Assembly (NCBI GenBank): GCA_023266095.1
Contig: JAHFRV010000032.1
Location: 1 to 36,410, forward strand
Direction: 5' to 3'
DNA length: 36,410 bases
DNA from: Gammaproteobacteria bacterium
GTDB lineage: Bacteria > Pseudomonadota > Gammaproteobacteria > DRLM01
Positions 1-10,457 of this stretch are shown one piece after another. Below the pieces are notes generated by a model. The model saw only the letters and a list, made by a program, of their open reading frames with translations. It searched no databases and was not told the origin of the DNA. A program made the translations under genes and the position numbers. Numbering within the stretch: the first letter of the stretch is position 1; each line of letters starts with the position of its first letter.

Positions 1-401
<401 letters not shown>

Positions 402-409
402 AAATGCAG

Positions 410-445
410 GGCGGGTTAGCCGCGTTTTTTGCGGCATAATCCGCC
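410..445 (+). terminator. Long hairpin just after gap
   Basis: An inverted repeat starts 9 bp after the gap stop. Outer arms GGCGG/CCGCC continue through a G-T pair and TTA/TAA to inner arms GCCGC/GCGGC around a GTTTTTT loop, with one bulged A. No T-tract follows, so it may protect the 3' end of gap mRNA rather than terminate it. Confidence 0.4.
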
Positions 446-507
446 AGGCGCGCGCATAAGCGCACCCTGCATGCGACGAGATAAGCTGCCGCCTGGCGGC
501 GCGGTGT

Positions 508-553
508 GGTGGGTTAGACGATGCCGGTGCATCACTAACCCACCTACATTTTT
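508..553 (+). terminator. Hairpin plus T-tract between gap and pgk
   Basis: Ten-base arms at 508-517 and 535-544 (GGTGGGTTAG / CTAACCCACC) enclose a second small stem GATGC-CGGT-GCATC. A run of five T follows at 549-553. It looks like a weak intrinsic terminator or attenuator that would tune read-through from gap into pgk. Confidence 0.5.
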
Positions 554-623
554 ATGACGAGAGATATTTGCCGAGAGACCGCTTTCGCCAAATTTCTTTT
601 AAAAATAGCAGGAGTTATCATCC

Positions 624-1802
624 ATGTCCGTAATTAAAATGACCGAGCTCGACCTCGCCGGCAAACGCGTGTTGATGCGCGAAGACCTCAATGTACCGCT
701 GAAAAACGGGCAGGTCGGTGACGATACCCGTATTCGCGCCGCGTTGCCGACGATCCAGCGCGCGGTCAAGGCCGGCGCCAAGGTGATGGTGATGTCGCAT
801 CTTGGGCGTCCCGACGAGGGCGTGTACAGCGAGGAGAATTCGGTGCAGCCTGTTGCAGTGCATCTGTCGAAGCTGCTGGGCCAGCCCGTGCGCGTGGTGA
901 AGGATTATCTCAACGGCGTCGACGTCGCCGCCGGCGAAGTGGTGATGTTCGAGAACGTGCGCTTCAACAAAGGCGAGAAGAAAAACAGCGACGACTTGGC
1001 CAAACAATACGCCGCGCTGTGCGACGTGTTCGTGATGGATGCCTTCGGCACCGCCCATCGCGCCGAAGCCTCGACCCACGGCGTCGCCAAGTTCGCGCCG
1101 GTGGCCTGCGCCGGTCCGTTGCTGGCGGCCGAGCTGGAGGCCCTCGCGAGCGCGTTGGAAAATCCCAAACGTCCGCTGGTGGCCATCGTCGGCGGCTCCA
1201 AGGTCTCGACCAAACTCACCGTGCTCGAATCGCTGTCGAAAGTCGTCGATCGGTTGATCGTGGGTGGCGGCATCGCCAATACCTTTATCGCCGCGGCCGG
1301 CAATAAAGTCGGCAAATCGCTGTGCGAAAATGATCTGATTCCCCAGGCGCGGAAACTCACCGAGCAGGCGCGGGCGCGCGGCGGCGACATCCCGGTGCCG
1401 ACCGATGTGGTATGCGGCAAAGAATTTTCCGAATCGGCGCGCGCCGAACTGAAGAAGGTCAGCGAAGTGACTGCCGACGACATGATCTTCGATGTCGGCC
1501 CCGAGACTTCCAAAGCATTCGCCAGGATTCTGAAGAACGCCGGCACCATCGTCTGGAACGGCCCGGTCGGCGTGTTCGAGTTCGATCAATTCGGTGAAGG
1601 CACCAAGTCCTTGGCCCAGGCCATCGCCGACAGCCCGGCATTTTCCATCGCCGGCGGCGGCGACACCCTGGCGGCGGTGGCCAAATACGGCATCGCCGAC
1701 AAAATTTCTTATATTTCTACGGGCGGCGGCGCCTTCCTGGAATTTCTGGAAGGCAAAGAGTTGCCCGCGGTGGCGATCTTGAAAGAGCGCGCCAAGGCTT
1801 AA
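624..1802 (+). CDS. pgk: Phosphoglycerate kinase
   Basis: The enzyme interconverts 1,3-bisphosphoglycerate + ADP and 3-phosphoglycerate + ATP in the cytosol. The 392-residue protein has normal full length. Visible family signatures are [11 protein letters not shown] near the N-terminus, SHLGRP in the substrate-binding basic patch, the [15 protein letters not shown] segment, GGSKVSTK, and the nucleotide-binding GGGDTLAAV and [13 protein letters not shown] near the C-terminus. The ATG at 624 is preceded by AGGAG with nine bases of spacing, which supports this start. It lies between gap and pyk on the same strand. A hairpin with a short T-tract upstream could modulate transcription from gap. A long antisense frame lies opposite this gene but is a composition artefact. 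Confidence 0.98.
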   Translation: MSVIKMTELDLAGKRVLMREDLNVPLKNGQVGDDTRIRAALPTIQRAVKAGAKVMVMSHLGRPDEGVYSEENSVQPVAVHLSKLLGQPVRVVKDYLNGVDVAAGEVVMFENVRFNKGEKKNSDDLAKQYAALCDVFVMDAFGTAHRAEASTHGVAKFAPVACAGPLLAAELEALASALENPKRPLVAIVGGSKVSTKLTVLESLSKVVDRLIVGGGIANTFIAAAGNKVGKSLCENDLIPQARKLTEQARARGGDIPVPTDVVCGKEFSESARAELKKVSEVTADDMIFDVGPETSKAFARILKNAGTIVWNGPVGVFEFDQFGEGTKSLAQAIADSPAFSIAGGGDTLAAVAKYGIADKISYISTGGGAFLEFLEGKELPAVAILKERAKA

Positions 1803-1902
1803 AGAGGACGTTCGCGTCATTACCATTACTATTCAGGAGGCAGCTCACTAGCGGTGAAAAGGCGTACTCGTGCGAGGCGCTGTCCGCGACAGTGACATAT
1901 CT

Positions 1903-3348
1903 ATGTTGAGAAGAACGAAAATAGTGGCCACCCTTGGGCCCGCCACCGACGACCCCAAGGTCTTGGACGGCATCATTCAGGCGGGCGTCGACGTGGTGCG
2001 CATCAATTTTTCCCACGGTGAGCCGGCCGAGCATCAGCGGCGGGTGGAGGCGGTGCGTAACCGCGCCCGCGCCCACGGTCGCCAGGTGGGCGTACTGGCG
2101 GATTTGCAAGGTCCCAAGATCCGTATCGACCGTTTCAAGGACGGCTCGGTCATTCTGGCCGAAGGCGACCAGTTCGTGTTGGACGCCAATTGGCCCGCCA
2201 CCGAAGGCAACCGGGAACGGGTCGGCCTTACCTATAAAGAACTGCCCAACGATGTGAATCGCGGCGATACCCTGTTGCTCGACGACGGCCGTATCGTATT
2301 GTGGGTGGAGAAGGTGGAAGCGGGCGAGATCGTTTGCAAAGTGATGGTCAGCGGCAAGCTCTCCAACAATAAAGGTATCAACCGCCAAGGCGGCGGTCTG
2401 TCGGCGGCGGCGCTCACCGACAAGGACATGGCCGATATCAAAACCGCGGCGGCCTTGGAGGCTGATTACCTCGCAGTTTCATTCCCGCGTTGCGCCGACG
2501 ATATTCACTTGGCGCGAAAATTATTGCGCGAGGCCGGCGGTCAGGGCGATATCGTCGCCAAGATTGAGCGAGCCGAGGCGGTACAGGCCATTGAGGAAAT
2601 CCTCGCCGCCACCGACGCGGTGATGGTCGCCCGCGGTGATCTCGGCGTGGAGATCGGCGACGCGGAATTGCCGGCGGTGCAAAAAAACATCATTCGCCTG
2701 GCCCGCTCCATGAACCGGGTGGTGATCACCGCCACCCAGATGATGGAGTCCATGATCGAAAACCCCATCCCGACTCGCGCCGAAGTGTTCGATGTCGCCA
2801 ACGCGGTACTGGATGGCACCGACGCGGTCATGCTCTCGGCGGAGACCGCGGCTGGCAAATACCCGGTCAAGGCGGTGGCGGCCATGGACCGTATCTGCCG
2901 CGAGGCCGAGAAGCAGCCGATCGCGATGGTGTCCGATCACCGTTTGAATACCCGTTTCGGCCGCACCGACGAGGCCATCGCCATGGCCGCCATGTACACC
3001 GCCAACCATTTGGGGGTGCGTGCCATCGCCTCCTTGACCGAATCCGGTTCCACGCCCTTGTGGATGTCGCGGATCAGCTCCGGCATACCCATCTACGCCT
3101 TGACGCCCCATGTGGCGACGCGTAGAAAAGTCACCCTCTACCGCGGCGTGTATCCGGTGAGTTTCAAAGTGGAAACCACCGACCATGCCGTGGTGAACAA
3201 AGAGGCGGTCGATGAGCTGGTGCGGCGCGGCGCGGTGCGCGACGGGGATCTGGTGATCATCACCAAGGGTGACCTGATGGGCGTGCACGGCGGGACCAAT
3301 GCGATGAAGATCGTACGGGTCGGCGATATGTTCACGGGCTCGGATTGA
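1903..3348 (+). CDS. pyk: Pyruvate kinase
   Basis: Pyruvate kinase makes pyruvate and ATP from phosphoenolpyruvate and ADP. From the ATG at 1903 the product has 481 residues and begins [15 protein letters not shown], the normal start of bacterial type II (PykA-like) enzymes. Further signatures are VRINFSHG, the KIERAEAV segment with the catalytic Lys, [21 protein letters not shown] and [12 protein letters not shown], and a C-terminal domain ending near [15 protein letters not shown] at 1870 would add 11 residues. An AGGAGG at 1835-1840 is too far from either start, so the start remains open, but homology favours 1903. It is about 100 bp from pgk and 87 bp from fba and is probably co-transcribed. 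No deviation in key motifs was seen. Confidence 0.96.
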   Translation: MLRRTKIVATLGPATDDPKVLDGIIQAGVDVVRINFSHGEPAEHQRRVEAVRNRARAHGRQVGVLADLQGPKIRIDRFKDGSVILAEGDQFVLDANWPATEGNRERVGLTYKELPNDVNRGDTLLLDDGRIVLWVEKVEAGEIVCKVMVSGKLSNNKGINRQGGGLSAAALTDKDMADIKTAAALEADYLAVSFPRCADDIHLARKLLREAGGQGDIVAKIERAEAVQAIEEILAATDAVMVARGDLGVEIGDAELPAVQKNIIRLARSMNRVVITATQMMESMIENPIPTRAEVFDVANAVLDGTDAVMLSAETAAGKYPVKAVAAMDRICREAEKQPIAMVSDHRLNTRFGRTDEAIAMAAMYTANHLGVRAIASLTESGSTPLWMSRISSGIPIYALTPHVATRRKVTLYRGVYPVSFKVETTDHAVVNKEAVDELVRRGAVRDGDLVIITKGDLMGVHGGTNAMKIVRVGDMFTGSD

Positions 3349-3435
3349 AACCGGCGCCATTCCCGCCCAATGAGTTTTTTTTGTTAAAGCGTTAATATTT
3401 GATTACCAACCGACCTTACTGAGGAGATTACGACT

Positions 3436-4500
3436 ATGGCCCTGATATCTTTGCGCCAGCTCTTGGATCACGCGGCGGAACGCGGTTACGGCGTCCCCGC
3501 GTTCAATGTGAACAATCTCGAGCAGATGCGCGCCATCATGGAGGCCGCCGCCGAGACCGACAGCCCGGTGATCGTTCAGGCCTCGGCCGGCGCACGCAAA
3601 TACGCCGGCGCGCCTTTCCTGCGCCATTTGATTCTGGCCGCCGTCGAAGAGTGGCCGGAGATCCCCGTGGTGATGCACCAGGATCACGGCGTCAGCCCGG
3701 CGGTGTGCCAGCGCTCCATTCAATTGGGCTTCACCTCGGTGATGATGGACGGTTCCTTGAAGGAAGACGGCAAGAGCCCGGCCTCCTACGAATACAACGT
3801 CGAAGTGACCCGCAAAGCCGTCGAGATGGCCCACGCCTGCGGCGTGTCGGTGGAAGGCGAGCTGGGTTGCCTGGGTTCGCTCGAAACCGGCATGGCCGGT
3901 GAAGAAGACGGCATCGGCGCCGAAGGCCATCTGGATCACAGCCAGTTGCTGACCGATCCGGAAGAAGCCGCCGATTTCGTCAAGAAGACCCACGTCGATG
4001 CCCTGGCCATTGCCATCGGCACCAGCCACGGCGCCTACAAATTTTCCCGTCCGCCCACCGGCGACATCCTCGCCATCGGCCGCATCAAGGAGATCCATGC
4101 CCGCATCCCCAACACCCATCTGGTGATGCACGGTTCCTCCTCGGTGCCGCAGGAATGGCTGAAGATTATCAACAGCTACGGCGGCGACATGGGCGAGACC
4201 TACGGTGTGCCGGTCGAAGAGATCGTCGAAGGCATCAAGCACGGCGTGCGCAAGGTCAATATCGACACCGACCTGCGGATGGCCTCCACCGGCGCGATGC
4301 GCAAGGCCATGGCCGACAATCCCAAGGAATTCGACCCGCGTAAATTCTTCGCCGCCACCATCAAGGCGATGAAGGACATCGTCAAGGCCCGTTACGAAGC
4401 CTTCGGCACGGCGGGCAACGCCTCCAAGATCAAACCGCTCAATCTTGAGCAAATGGTCAAGCGTTACGACAAAGGCGAGCTGAATCCAAAGGTTAATTAA
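3436..4500 (+). CDS. fba: Fructose-bisphosphate aldolase, class II (CbbA/FbaA type)
   Basis: This zinc-dependent aldolase cleaves fructose-1,6-bisphosphate to dihydroxyacetone phosphate and glyceraldehyde-3-phosphate. In autotrophs the same type also condenses sedoheptulose bisphosphate. The 354-residue protein has the class IIB length. It shows [10 protein letters not shown] near the N-terminus, the Asp/His motif [26 protein letters not shown], the GELGCLG segment, the glycine-rich [12 protein letters not shown], and the phosphate-binding [12 protein letters not shown] and [10 protein letters not shown]. The start at 3436 has GAGGAG at good spacing. It is the last gene of the glycolytic block and is followed at once by a strong terminator. 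The gene order pgk-pyk-fba recurs in autotrophic proteobacteria, which suggests but does not prove that lifestyle. Confidence 0.97.
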   Translation: MALISLRQLLDHAAERGYGVPAFNVNNLEQMRAIMEAAAETDSPVIVQASAGARKYAGAPFLRHLILAAVEEWPEIPVVMHQDHGVSPAVCQRSIQLGFTSVMMDGSLKEDGKSPASYEYNVEVTRKAVEMAHACGVSVEGELGCLGSLETGMAGEEDGIGAEGHLDHSQLLTDPEEAADFVKKTHVDALAIAIGTSHGAYKFSRPPTGDILAIGRIKEIHARIPNTHLVMHGSSSVPQEWLKIINSYGGDMGETYGVPVEEIVEGIKHGVRKVNIDTDLRMASTGAMRKAMADNPKEFDPRKFFAATIKAMKDIVKARYEAFGTAGNASKIKPLNLEQMVKRYDKGELNPKVN

Positions 4501-4539
4501 TTTATAGTTTAAAGCGATCGTATTTCGAGACGATATATA

Positions 4540-4567
4540 AGGCGGGCCTCTGGTCCGCCTTTTTTTT
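4540..4567 (+). terminator. Intrinsic terminator after fba
   Basis: Nine-base arms AGGCGGGCC / GGTCCGCCT (one G-T pair) enclose the loop TCT and run directly into eight T. It marks the end of the gap-pgk-pyk-fba unit. Confidence 0.9.
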
Positions 4568-4633
4568 AGCGTGTGGATTTCGAACCATTTTATTTATGGT
4601 ATACCTTGCGGGTGATTCAGGAACGGATTCGAG

Positions 4634-6028
4634 ATGGACGCCTTAAGAAACATGAAGACGCCGACGATAGATGAACTGCTCAATCTGGCGAAGGACGGCA
4701 CGGATCACTATGCCTTGCATCTCGCCGAGGTCAACAAGGAAACCGATGTCCTCGCCACCGAGGACATTTACAACAACAAGGGTGTGTTGCTCACTCGCAA
4801 GGGAGCGCGTATTGACCATGGCGCCGCTACCCGTTTGGTGCAACATAAGCTGTTCAAACCCCTCGATCAACAAGTCCAGCTCACGGAGAGTCTGGATAAG
4901 CATCAGCTCTATCAAGCCAGTCTGGAAATGATGCATGCGTATCCGGATATGGCGCAGATTCATTCCGCGCTGCAATTTGAACCGGTGTGTCGTGAAGTGT
5001 GGGCCAAGGCGGATATCTCGCCTCTGATGATTCAGAAACTCACGGTGCTCAAGCGGCGTTTGCCCAAGCAATTCGAGAACGCGTTATTTTGTGGCTGGCT
5101 GTCTATGTTGGTGGCGCGGGAGATGGACCTCGACCCCGCCACGACTTCCGCGGCCTTGTTGGCGGGTTTGATGCACGATGTCGGGTTTTTGCACATCCCG
5201 CCGGCGGTGCTGGATAAAAACGCCGCGCTGACCGCCGAGGAGTGGCGGGCTATCCAGTCCCACGTGGTAATCGGGCAGATCTTTGTCGAGTCCATAGCCG
5301 ACGTGAATCCGATAGTGGCGCGGGCCGTACTCGAACATCATGAACGCTGTGACGGTACCGGCTATCCCCTCGGCCGCGCAGATGAACGTTTGGGCTTGCT
5401 GGGCAAGGTGGTCGGCATGGCCGACAGTGTGCAGGCCATCCGGGTCAATCAGTTTAAAAAAACCGGGCGCACGATGCGCGATTTGATGCCCTATCTGCAA
5501 ATGAACGACACCACTCATTCCTTGCCGCTCTACCGGGTGATGATGTCTATTCTCAAGAAATCAGGTTTGGAGCCGAGCTTGGTGAACTCGTACGGCAGTG
5601 TGCGCGCCATGTCGCTTTACCTGCGTCGGCGCGCGGTCATCCTGCTTAAGATTCGCGAATTGTTGCAGGTGTTTCACGCCAATTTGATGAAACACACCGC
5701 CGATCAAAAAAACTTCCCGACCTGCGTTACCTTGCACGCGCTGCTGAAAAACGTGTTGACGAAAACCACCTCCTCGGGCCTGGAAGGCAATGATATTCTG
5801 CAATGGCTGGACGGTTGCGCTCAAGATGACGATGTCAGCGCGTTGCGCGAACTCAACGAGCTGGAGCTGATCGAGAATGAATTGTTTTGGCATGTCGGCA
5901 ATGTGCATCGTACCGCCGGGATCTATTTCAACCGGGAGTGTCCGAAGGAAAACGAGACTAGCCGGACTCTGCAGGAAGTGATGCAACAGATCGGCCTCTG
6001 CCTCGCTGAGGCGCGGACCTTGAAGTGA
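4634..6028 (+). CDS. HD-GYP domain protein (probable cyclic-di-GMP phosphodiesterase)
   Basis: HD-GYP proteins hydrolyse cyclic di-GMP and thereby lower biofilm or exopolysaccharide output. The 464-residue protein has no signal peptide or membrane segment. Its N-terminal ~150 residues are not a recognised receiver domain. The HD motif is at His181-Asp182 (LMHDVGFLHIPP) and the GYP signature at 235-245 (HHERCDGTGYP), both with metal-binding residues kept. The usual HDxGK has Phe in place of Lys. About 190 extra C-terminal residues follow, with no motif I can name. The gene lies between the aldolase terminator and the sugar-nucleotide operon, convergent with the latter, which suits a regulator of exopolysaccharide. 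The start at 4634 has only a distant AGGAA; ATG 4652 is an alternative. Activity is inferred from family only. Confidence 0.88.
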   Translation: MDALRNMKTPTIDELLNLAKDGTDHYALHLAEVNKETDVLATEDIYNNKGVLLTRKGARIDHGAATRLVQHKLFKPLDQQVQLTESLDKHQLYQASLEMMHAYPDMAQIHSALQFEPVCREVWAKADISPLMIQKLTVLKRRLPKQFENALFCGWLSMLVAREMDLDPATTSAALLAGLMHDVGFLHIPPAVLDKNAALTAEEWRAIQSHVVIGQIFVESIADVNPIVARAVLEHHERCDGTGYPLGRADERLGLLGKVVGMADSVQAIRVNQFKKTGRTMRDLMPYLQMNDTTHSLPLYRVMMSILKKSGLEPSLVNSYGSVRAMSLYLRRRAVILLKIRELLQVFHANLMKHTADQKNFPTCVTLHALLKNVLTKTTSSGLEGNDILQWLDGCAQDDDVSALRELNELELIENELFWHVGNVHRTAGIYFNRECPKENETSRTLQEVMQQIGLCLAEARTLK

Positions 6029-6070
6029 GCGGAAGTGGGACGCGGCAGATCCCTTGCGCACTAAATAATC

Positions 6071-6099
6071 AAAAATCTCCGAGCCCTGATTATCAGGCT
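6071..6099 (-). terminator. Possible terminator of the leftward sugar-nucleotide operon
   Basis: Read on the minus strand, arms AGCCTGA / TCAGGGCT (one bulged base) around a three-base loop include the epimerase stop codon. They are followed six bases later by five T. It is weak because the T-run is not adjacent to the stem. Confidence 0.35.
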
Positions 6100-7100
6100 T
6101 GGTAATACTCCCGATACCACTGCACGAAACGTTCGATGCCCAGCTCGATCGGCGTGTCCGGCTTGAATCCGACATCCTGCATCAAAGCGCCGATGTCCGC
6201 GTAAGTGGCGGGTACGTCGCCCTGCTGCAAGGGCAACATGTTCATCTCGGCCTTTTTGCCCAGACACCGCTCGATGACTTCGATGTAGTGCATCAGCTCC
6301 ACCGGCTGGTTGTTGCCGATGTTGTAAAGGCGGTACGGTGCGCGGCTGCTGGCGGAGTCGGGCGCCTGGCCATTCCAGTCAGAATTCGGTGCGGCGACCT
6401 TGTCGAGAGTGCGCATCACGCCTTCGACGATGTCGTCGATGTAAGTGAAGTCGCGTTTGTGCTGGCCGTGATTATAGACGTCGATGGGTTTGCCTTCGAG
6501 GATGTTCTTGGTGAACTTGAACAAGGCCATGTCCGGCCGGCCCCACGGACCGTACACGGTGAAAAAACGTAGGCCGGTGGTGGGCAGGCCGTAGAGATGG
6601 CTGTAGGTGTGGGCCATCAGTTCGTTGGCCTTTTTGGTGGCGGCGTACAGGCTCACCGGATGGTCGACGTTGTGGTGCACCGAGAAGGGCATATTGGTAT
6701 TGGCGCCGTACACCGAACTGGTCGAGGCGTAGACCAAGTGCTCGACGCCGTGATGGCGGCAACCTTCGAGGATATTGAGAAAGCCCACGACATTGCTTTC
6801 GACATAGACGCGCGGATTGTCGATGGAATAACGCACGCCGGCCTGGGCCGCGAGATTAACCACCCGCTGCGGTTGATGTTGGGCGAAGACGGCTTCAATG
6901 GCGTCGCGGTCTTCCAGACTCACCCGTACATCGGTGAATTTCGGGTGGGCGGTGGTGCGCGCCAGTCGGGCCTTTTTCAGGTTGACGTCGTAGTAGTCGT
7001 TGAGGTTGTCGATACCGATCACCTCGTCGCCGCGCGCCAGTAATTTAAGGGCGAGGGCATTGCCGATGAAACCGGCGGTGCCTGTCACAAGTATTTTCAT
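6093..7100 (-). CDS. NAD-dependent epimerase, UDP-glucuronate 4-epimerase-like
   Basis: Extended short-chain dehydrogenases of this group invert C4 of UDP-glucuronate to give UDP-galacturonate, a precursor of acidic polysaccharides. The 335-residue protein has GTAGFIG at 7-13 for NAD binding, a Ser near 128 (ASTSSVYG) and Tyr152-x3-Lys156 (YAATKKAN) as the catalytic set. The [15 protein letters not shown] and [14 protein letters not shown] segments are characteristic of the CapI/LspL/WbnF type. The C-terminus ends WYREYY as in relatives. It is the last gene of a leftward operon behind two UDP-sugar dehydrogenases, so a supply of UDP-GlcA from Ugd makes biochemical sense. A TviC-like role on UDP-GlcNAcA is the alternative. 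Substrate cannot be fixed from sequence alone. Confidence 0.92.
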   Translation of the reverse strand: MKILVTGTAGFIGNALALKLLARGDEVIGIDNLNDYYDVNLKKARLARTTAHPKFTDVRVSLEDRDAIEAVFAQHQPQRVVNLAAQAGVRYSIDNPRVYVESNVVGFLNILEGCRHHGVEHLVYASTSSVYGANTNMPFSVHHNVDHPVSLYAATKKANELMAHTYSHLYGLPTTGLRFFTVYGPWGRPDMALFKFTKNILEGKPIDVYNHGQHKRDFTYIDDIVEGVMRTLDKVAAPNSDWNGQAPDSASSRAPYRLYNIGNNQPVELMHYIEVIERCLGKKAEMNMLPLQQGDVPATYADIGALMQDVGFKPDTPIELGIERFVQWYREYYQA

Positions 7101-7151
7101 TGCATCTCTTTTCTAGTGGGGCGGCAAGCGGGGTGGCCGCCGCCCTGGTGT

Positions 7152-8432
7152 TTACAATCGGTCGTCGACTTGATCGGCGGGCAGGATACCTTTGACGTCG
7201 AACAAGACGTGATTGGGCTTACCGAGTCGGCGGATGGCCTGGGTGCCCATCTCGAGGAATTGGCGATGGGACACGGCCACGATCACCGCGTCGTACTGGC
7301 CGTCCTTGAGCTGCGGGATCAGAGTCAGACCGTTGTATTCATGTTTGACTTCCTCGGGATTGGCCCAAGGATCGTAAATATCGACTTGGGCGTGATAGCC
7401 CTCCAGCTCGTGGACAATGTCGATGGCGCGGGTGTTGCGGATGTCGGGGCAGTTTTCCTTGAAGGTGAGTCCCAGCACCAGCACCTTGGCGTCCACCACC
7501 GGCACGCGGCGGCGGGTCATCATTTTCACCACGCGCTCGGCGACGTGGGCGCCCATATTGTCGTTGATGCGGCGTCCGGCGAGGATGATCTCCGGGTTAT
7601 AACCGATCTCCTGCGCCTTGTGGGTGAGGTAGTACGGGTCGACGCCGATGCAGTGGCCGCCGACCAGGCCCGGCCGGAAGGGCAGGAAATTCCATTTGCT
7701 GCCGGCGGCCTCCAGCACTTCGAGGGTGTCGATGCCCATGCGATGAAACAGCAGCGCCAGCTCATTGATGAGGGCAATGTTGACGTCGCGCTGGGTGTTC
7801 TCGATGACCTTGGCCGCTTCGGCGACCCGGATGCTGCTGGCCTTGTGGGTGCCGACGGTGATGATGCGCCGGTACACGGCGTCCACGTAGTCCGCCACTT
7901 CGGGGGTAGAGCCGGAAGTGACCTTGACGATGTTAGTCACGCGGTGCTGCTTGTCGCCGGGATTGATGCGTTCCGGACTGTAACCGACGAAGAAATCCTG
8001 GTTGAATTTCAAACCCGATTCACGTTCGAGGATGGGCACACAGTCTTCTTCGGTGCAGCCGGGATAGACGGTGGATTCGTACACCACCACGTCGCCCTTC
8101 TTGAGGGTCTTGCCCACGCTGTGGCTGGCGCTGAGTAGCGGGCCGAGATCGGGACGCTTGTGACGGTCGATGGGGGTGGGGACGGTGATGATGTAGAAGT
8201 TGCTGTCGTCCAGGGCCGAGACATCGCTGGTGACCGTGAGGCGAGTGGCCGCGGCCAATTCATGCGGCTCCACTTCCAGCGAGCTGTCTTTGCCGGCCCA
8301 GAGCTCGGCGATGCGCGCCTTATTGATGTCGAAGCCGGTGACCGGCAGATGCTTGGCGAATTCCACGGCCAGCGGCAGGCCCACGTAGCCTAAGCCGATC
8401 ACGCCGATTTTGGTCTTGCTGATGTCGAACAT
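7152..8432 (-). CDS. Nucleotide-sugar dehydrogenase, TviB/WbpA type
   Basis: Enzymes of this group oxidise C6 of UDP-N-acetylhexosamines to the uronic acid (UDP-GlcNAcA or UDP-GalNAcA). From ATG 8432 the protein has 426 residues and starts [20 protein letters not shown], the classic dinucleotide fold. The frame is open further upstream, but that would add an unlikely basic leader, and GAGG lies before 8432. Also visible are [25 protein letters not shown] (the group-specific signature), the [21 protein letters not shown] helix, the catalytic Cys261 in [14 protein letters not shown], and the [15 protein letters not shown] domain. It sits 28 bp after ugd and about 50 bp before the epimerase, so the three are surely one operon. 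Whether it uses GlcNAc or GalNAc is unknown. Confidence 0.92.
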   Translation of the reverse strand: MFDISKTKIGVIGLGYVGLPLAVEFAKHLPVTGFDINKARIAELWAGKDSSLEVEPHELAAATRLTVTSDVSALDDSNFYIITVPTPIDRHKRPDLGPLLSASHSVGKTLKKGDVVVYESTVYPGCTEEDCVPILERESGLKFNQDFFVGYSPERINPGDKQHRVTNIVKVTSGSTPEVADYVDAVYRRIITVGTHKASSIRVAEAAKVIENTQRDVNIALINELALLFHRMGIDTLEVLEAAGSKWNFLPFRPGLVGGHCIGVDPYYLTHKAQEIGYNPEIILAGRRINDNMGAHVAERVVKMMTRRRVPVVDAKVLVLGLTFKENCPDIRNTRAIDIVHELEGYHAQVDIYDPWANPEEVKHEYNGLTLIPQLKDGQYDAVIVAVSHRQFLEMGTQAIRRLGKPNHVLFDVKGILPADQVDDRL

Positions 8433-8460
8433 GCGCTGAATAACCTCGTGCGGACAGGGA

Positions 8461-9786
8461 TTATTGACCCCTGCCGATGGCGTAATACGTAAAGCCTTCT
8501 TGTGCCGCGAGGGCGGGGTCGTACAAGTTGCGGCCATCGAAGATGACGGGCTGTTTGAGCGTTAGCTTGAGCGCGGCGAAATCCGGGCTGCGGAACAGGT
8601 TCCATTCGGTGCAGATCACCAGAGCGTCGGCGCCGGCCAAAGCTTCGGCGGGCGATTCACACAACAGCAGATCATCGCGTTCGCCATAGATGCGCGCCGT
8701 TTCTTCCATGGCGGCGGGGTCGTGGGCCTGTACCCGGGCGCCGGCGGCCCACAGCGCTTCCATCAACACCCGGCTGGGTGCTTCGCGCATGTCGTCGGTA
8801 TTGGGTTTGAAGGCCAGGCCCCATACGGCGAAGCGGCGGCCGCTGAGGTCCGCGCCGAAGTGGCGGGTGATTTTGCTGAACAACACCTGCTTTTGCCGCT
8901 CGTTGACCGCCTCCACCGCCTGCAACAGCTCGGCCTGGTATTCGACGTTACGCGCGGTGCGTTCCAGGGCCTTCACGTCCTTGGGGAAACAGGAACCGCC
9001 GTAGCCGCAGCCGGGGTAGATGAAGTGATAGCCGATGCGCGGGTCGGCGCCGATGCCCACTCGCACCCGCTCGATATCGGCGCCGAGCCGTTCCGCCAGA
9101 TTGGCCAGCTCGTTCATGAAGCTGATCTTGGTGGCGAGCATGGCGTTGGCGGCGTATTTGGTGAGCTCCGCGGAACGGATGTCCATGGCGATGACACGGT
9201 CATGATTGCGGTTGAACGGCGCATATAAGGCGCGCAGCAACTCGGTGGTGCGCGGGTTGTCGGTGCCGACGATGATGCGGTCGGGGCGCATGAAGTCGTC
9301 GATCGCCGCGCCTTCTTTGAGGAACTCGGGGTTGGAGACCACGTCGAATTCGATCTGCGCGCCCCGTTGTTTGAGCGCCGCGTCTACCGCGCCGCGCACT
9401 TTGTCGGCCGTGCCGACCGGCACCGTGGATTTATTGACCACGATGCGATATTCGTTCATGTGGCTGCCGATGCTTTTTGCGACTTCCAACACATGTTTGA
9501 GATCGGCGGAACCGTCGTCATCGGGGGGTGTGCCCACCGCGATAAACTGAAATAAGCCATGGACGACCCCGGCGGCAATGTCGGTGGTGAAGTTCAGGCG
9601 GCCGGCCTCGGCATTTTTCTTGACTAGGTCGTCCAAACCGGGCTCGTAGATGGGAATGCGCCCCTCGTTGAGCATGGCGATCTTGCGCTCGTCGATGTCG
9701 ACGCACAGCACTTGGTTGCCCACTTCGGCGAGACAAGCGCCGGTGACCAGGCCAACGTAACCGGAACCAAAGATAGTGACTTTCAT
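8461..9786 (-). CDS. ugd: UDP-glucose 6-dehydrogenase
   Basis: Ugd oxidises UDP-glucose twice to UDP-glucuronate using NAD. The 441-residue protein has the Rossmann start [20 protein letters not shown], the [14 protein letters not shown] segment, the [19 protein letters not shown] signature, the central helix with [22 protein letters not shown], the catalytic Cys266 in [15 protein letters not shown], and the C-terminal domain [20 protein letters not shown]. Length and motifs are normal for the bacterial single-domain type. It is the first gene of the leftward three-gene operon. Its promoter must lie in the ~170-bp divergent gap, where a TATACT box is seen. No strong Shine-Dalgarno precedes the ATG at 9786. 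The product would feed the neighbouring epimerase and the exopolysaccharide pathway. Confidence 0.95.
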   Translation of the reverse strand: MKVTIFGSGYVGLVTGACLAEVGNQVLCVDIDERKIAMLNEGRIPIYEPGLDDLVKKNAEAGRLNFTTDIAAGVVHGLFQFIAVGTPPDDDGSADLKHVLEVAKSIGSHMNEYRIVVNKSTVPVGTADKVRGAVDAALKQRGAQIEFDVVSNPEFLKEGAAIDDFMRPDRIIVGTDNPRTTELLRALYAPFNRNHDRVIAMDIRSAELTKYAANAMLATKISFMNELANLAERLGADIERVRVGIGADPRIGYHFIYPGCGYGGSCFPKDVKALERTARNVEYQAELLQAVEAVNERQKQVLFSKITRHFGADLSGRRFAVWGLAFKPNTDDMREAPSRVLMEALWAAGARVQAHDPAAMEETARIYGERDDLLLCESPAEALAGADALVICTEWNLFRSPDFAALKLTLKQPVIFDGRNLYDPALAAQEGFTYYAIGRGQ

Positions 9787-9953
9787 GGGGATGCACGCTA
9801 GCTAGTTGGGGGTAAAAAATGCCAGTATATTACATCGTTGCGCTGGCGGCGTAAGCCGCCGGAGAATAACAGAAAGGCAACAGTGCGTCATCCGTCTCCT
9901 CCCGTGCCGGGTACGGGCGTAAATTTTGTCCGAAGAACGGCCGTTATACTGCC
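9787..9953. promoter_or_regulatory. Divergent promoter region with a hairpin palindrome
   Basis: Leftward, a TATACT box lies at 9824-9829 (minus strand), about 38 bases before ugd. Its -35 position falls inside the perfect inverted repeat GGCGGC-GTAA-GCCGCC (9845-9860) and does not match the consensus. Rightward, a TATACT box at 9945-9950 lies just before the cyclic-nucleotide-binding gene, also without a good -35. Both boxes are guesses from sequence. The palindrome could be an operator. Confidence 0.35.
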
Positions 9954-10457
9954 ATGGGAATTATGCCTGGGGTAATGCCGTCCGTGCGCAGTGCATTGTA
10001 TAACTTGCTGGAGCATCCCGGATTCCGGGAAGGAGTCTTATGGCATACCCGTCATCTGAGCCCCAACCATACTGTATTCGCGGAAGGTGAACGCAGTCAT
10101 GAGGTCTATTTGATTCTGGCCGGCAACGTGCGGGTGGTGGGGAATGTGAATCTGGACGAACATCGCCAATTGCATCCCGGTTTCAGTGAATTGGGTAAGG
10201 GGCAACTTTTCGGGGAAATGCCCCTCTTCGACGGCGAACCCCGTTCGGCGACGGTGGTGACTTTGTCCGACTGCGAGTTGGCGGTGATGGACGGTGACAG
10301 GCTGATGGCATTTCTGGACGCCCATCCGGAGCTGGGTTATCCCATCTACAAAGAACTCATTCATTCCATGGTGGGACGCTTGAGGCAAGCAAACAAACGC
10401 ATATTTTCCCTGTTCGCCTGGGGGCTTAAGATGCGAGGCATCGATCAGCACTTGTAA
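9954..10457 (+). CDS. Stand-alone cyclic-nucleotide-binding (cNMP) domain protein
   Basis: The 167-residue protein is one cNMP-binding beta-barrel. LFGEMPLFDGEPRSATV matches the phosphate-binding cassette, with Glu and the Arg-Ser that bind the cyclic phosphate in CRP-type domains. Flanking helices follow (AHPELGYPIYKELIHSMVGRLRQANKRI). There is no helix-turn-helix, so it is not itself a CRP-like DNA-binding regulator. It may act through partner proteins. ATGs at 9954, 9963 and 9975 all fit the frame. If the TATACT box at 9945-9950 is a real -10, the first could not be used. The gene lies between ugd (divergent) and the priming sugar transferase, so a role in controlling polysaccharide synthesis is a guess from context. 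Ligand unknown. Confidence 0.8.
   Translation: MGIMPGVMPSVRSALYNLLEHPGFREGVLWHTRHLSPNHTVFAEGERSHEVYLILAGNVRVVGNVNLDEHRQLHPGFSELGKGQLFGEMPLFDGEPRSATVVTLSDCELAVMDGDRLMAFLDAHPELGYPIYKELIHSMVGRLRQANKRIFSLFAWGLKMRGIDQHL

Noticed and set aside
618-1826. 402-codon open frame on the minus strand opposite pgk, and similar long antisense frames opposite pyk, fba and the ligase
   Set aside because: GC-rich codon use of the true genes keeps the reverse frames open. The products are His/Arg/Gly-rich and match no family, while the forward genes are certain.
1870-1902. Longer start (GTG 1870) for pyruvate kinase
   Set aside because: The extra residues do not match the family start, and the AGGAGG is 30 bases away, so ATG 1903 is preferred, although no good ribosome site precedes that either.
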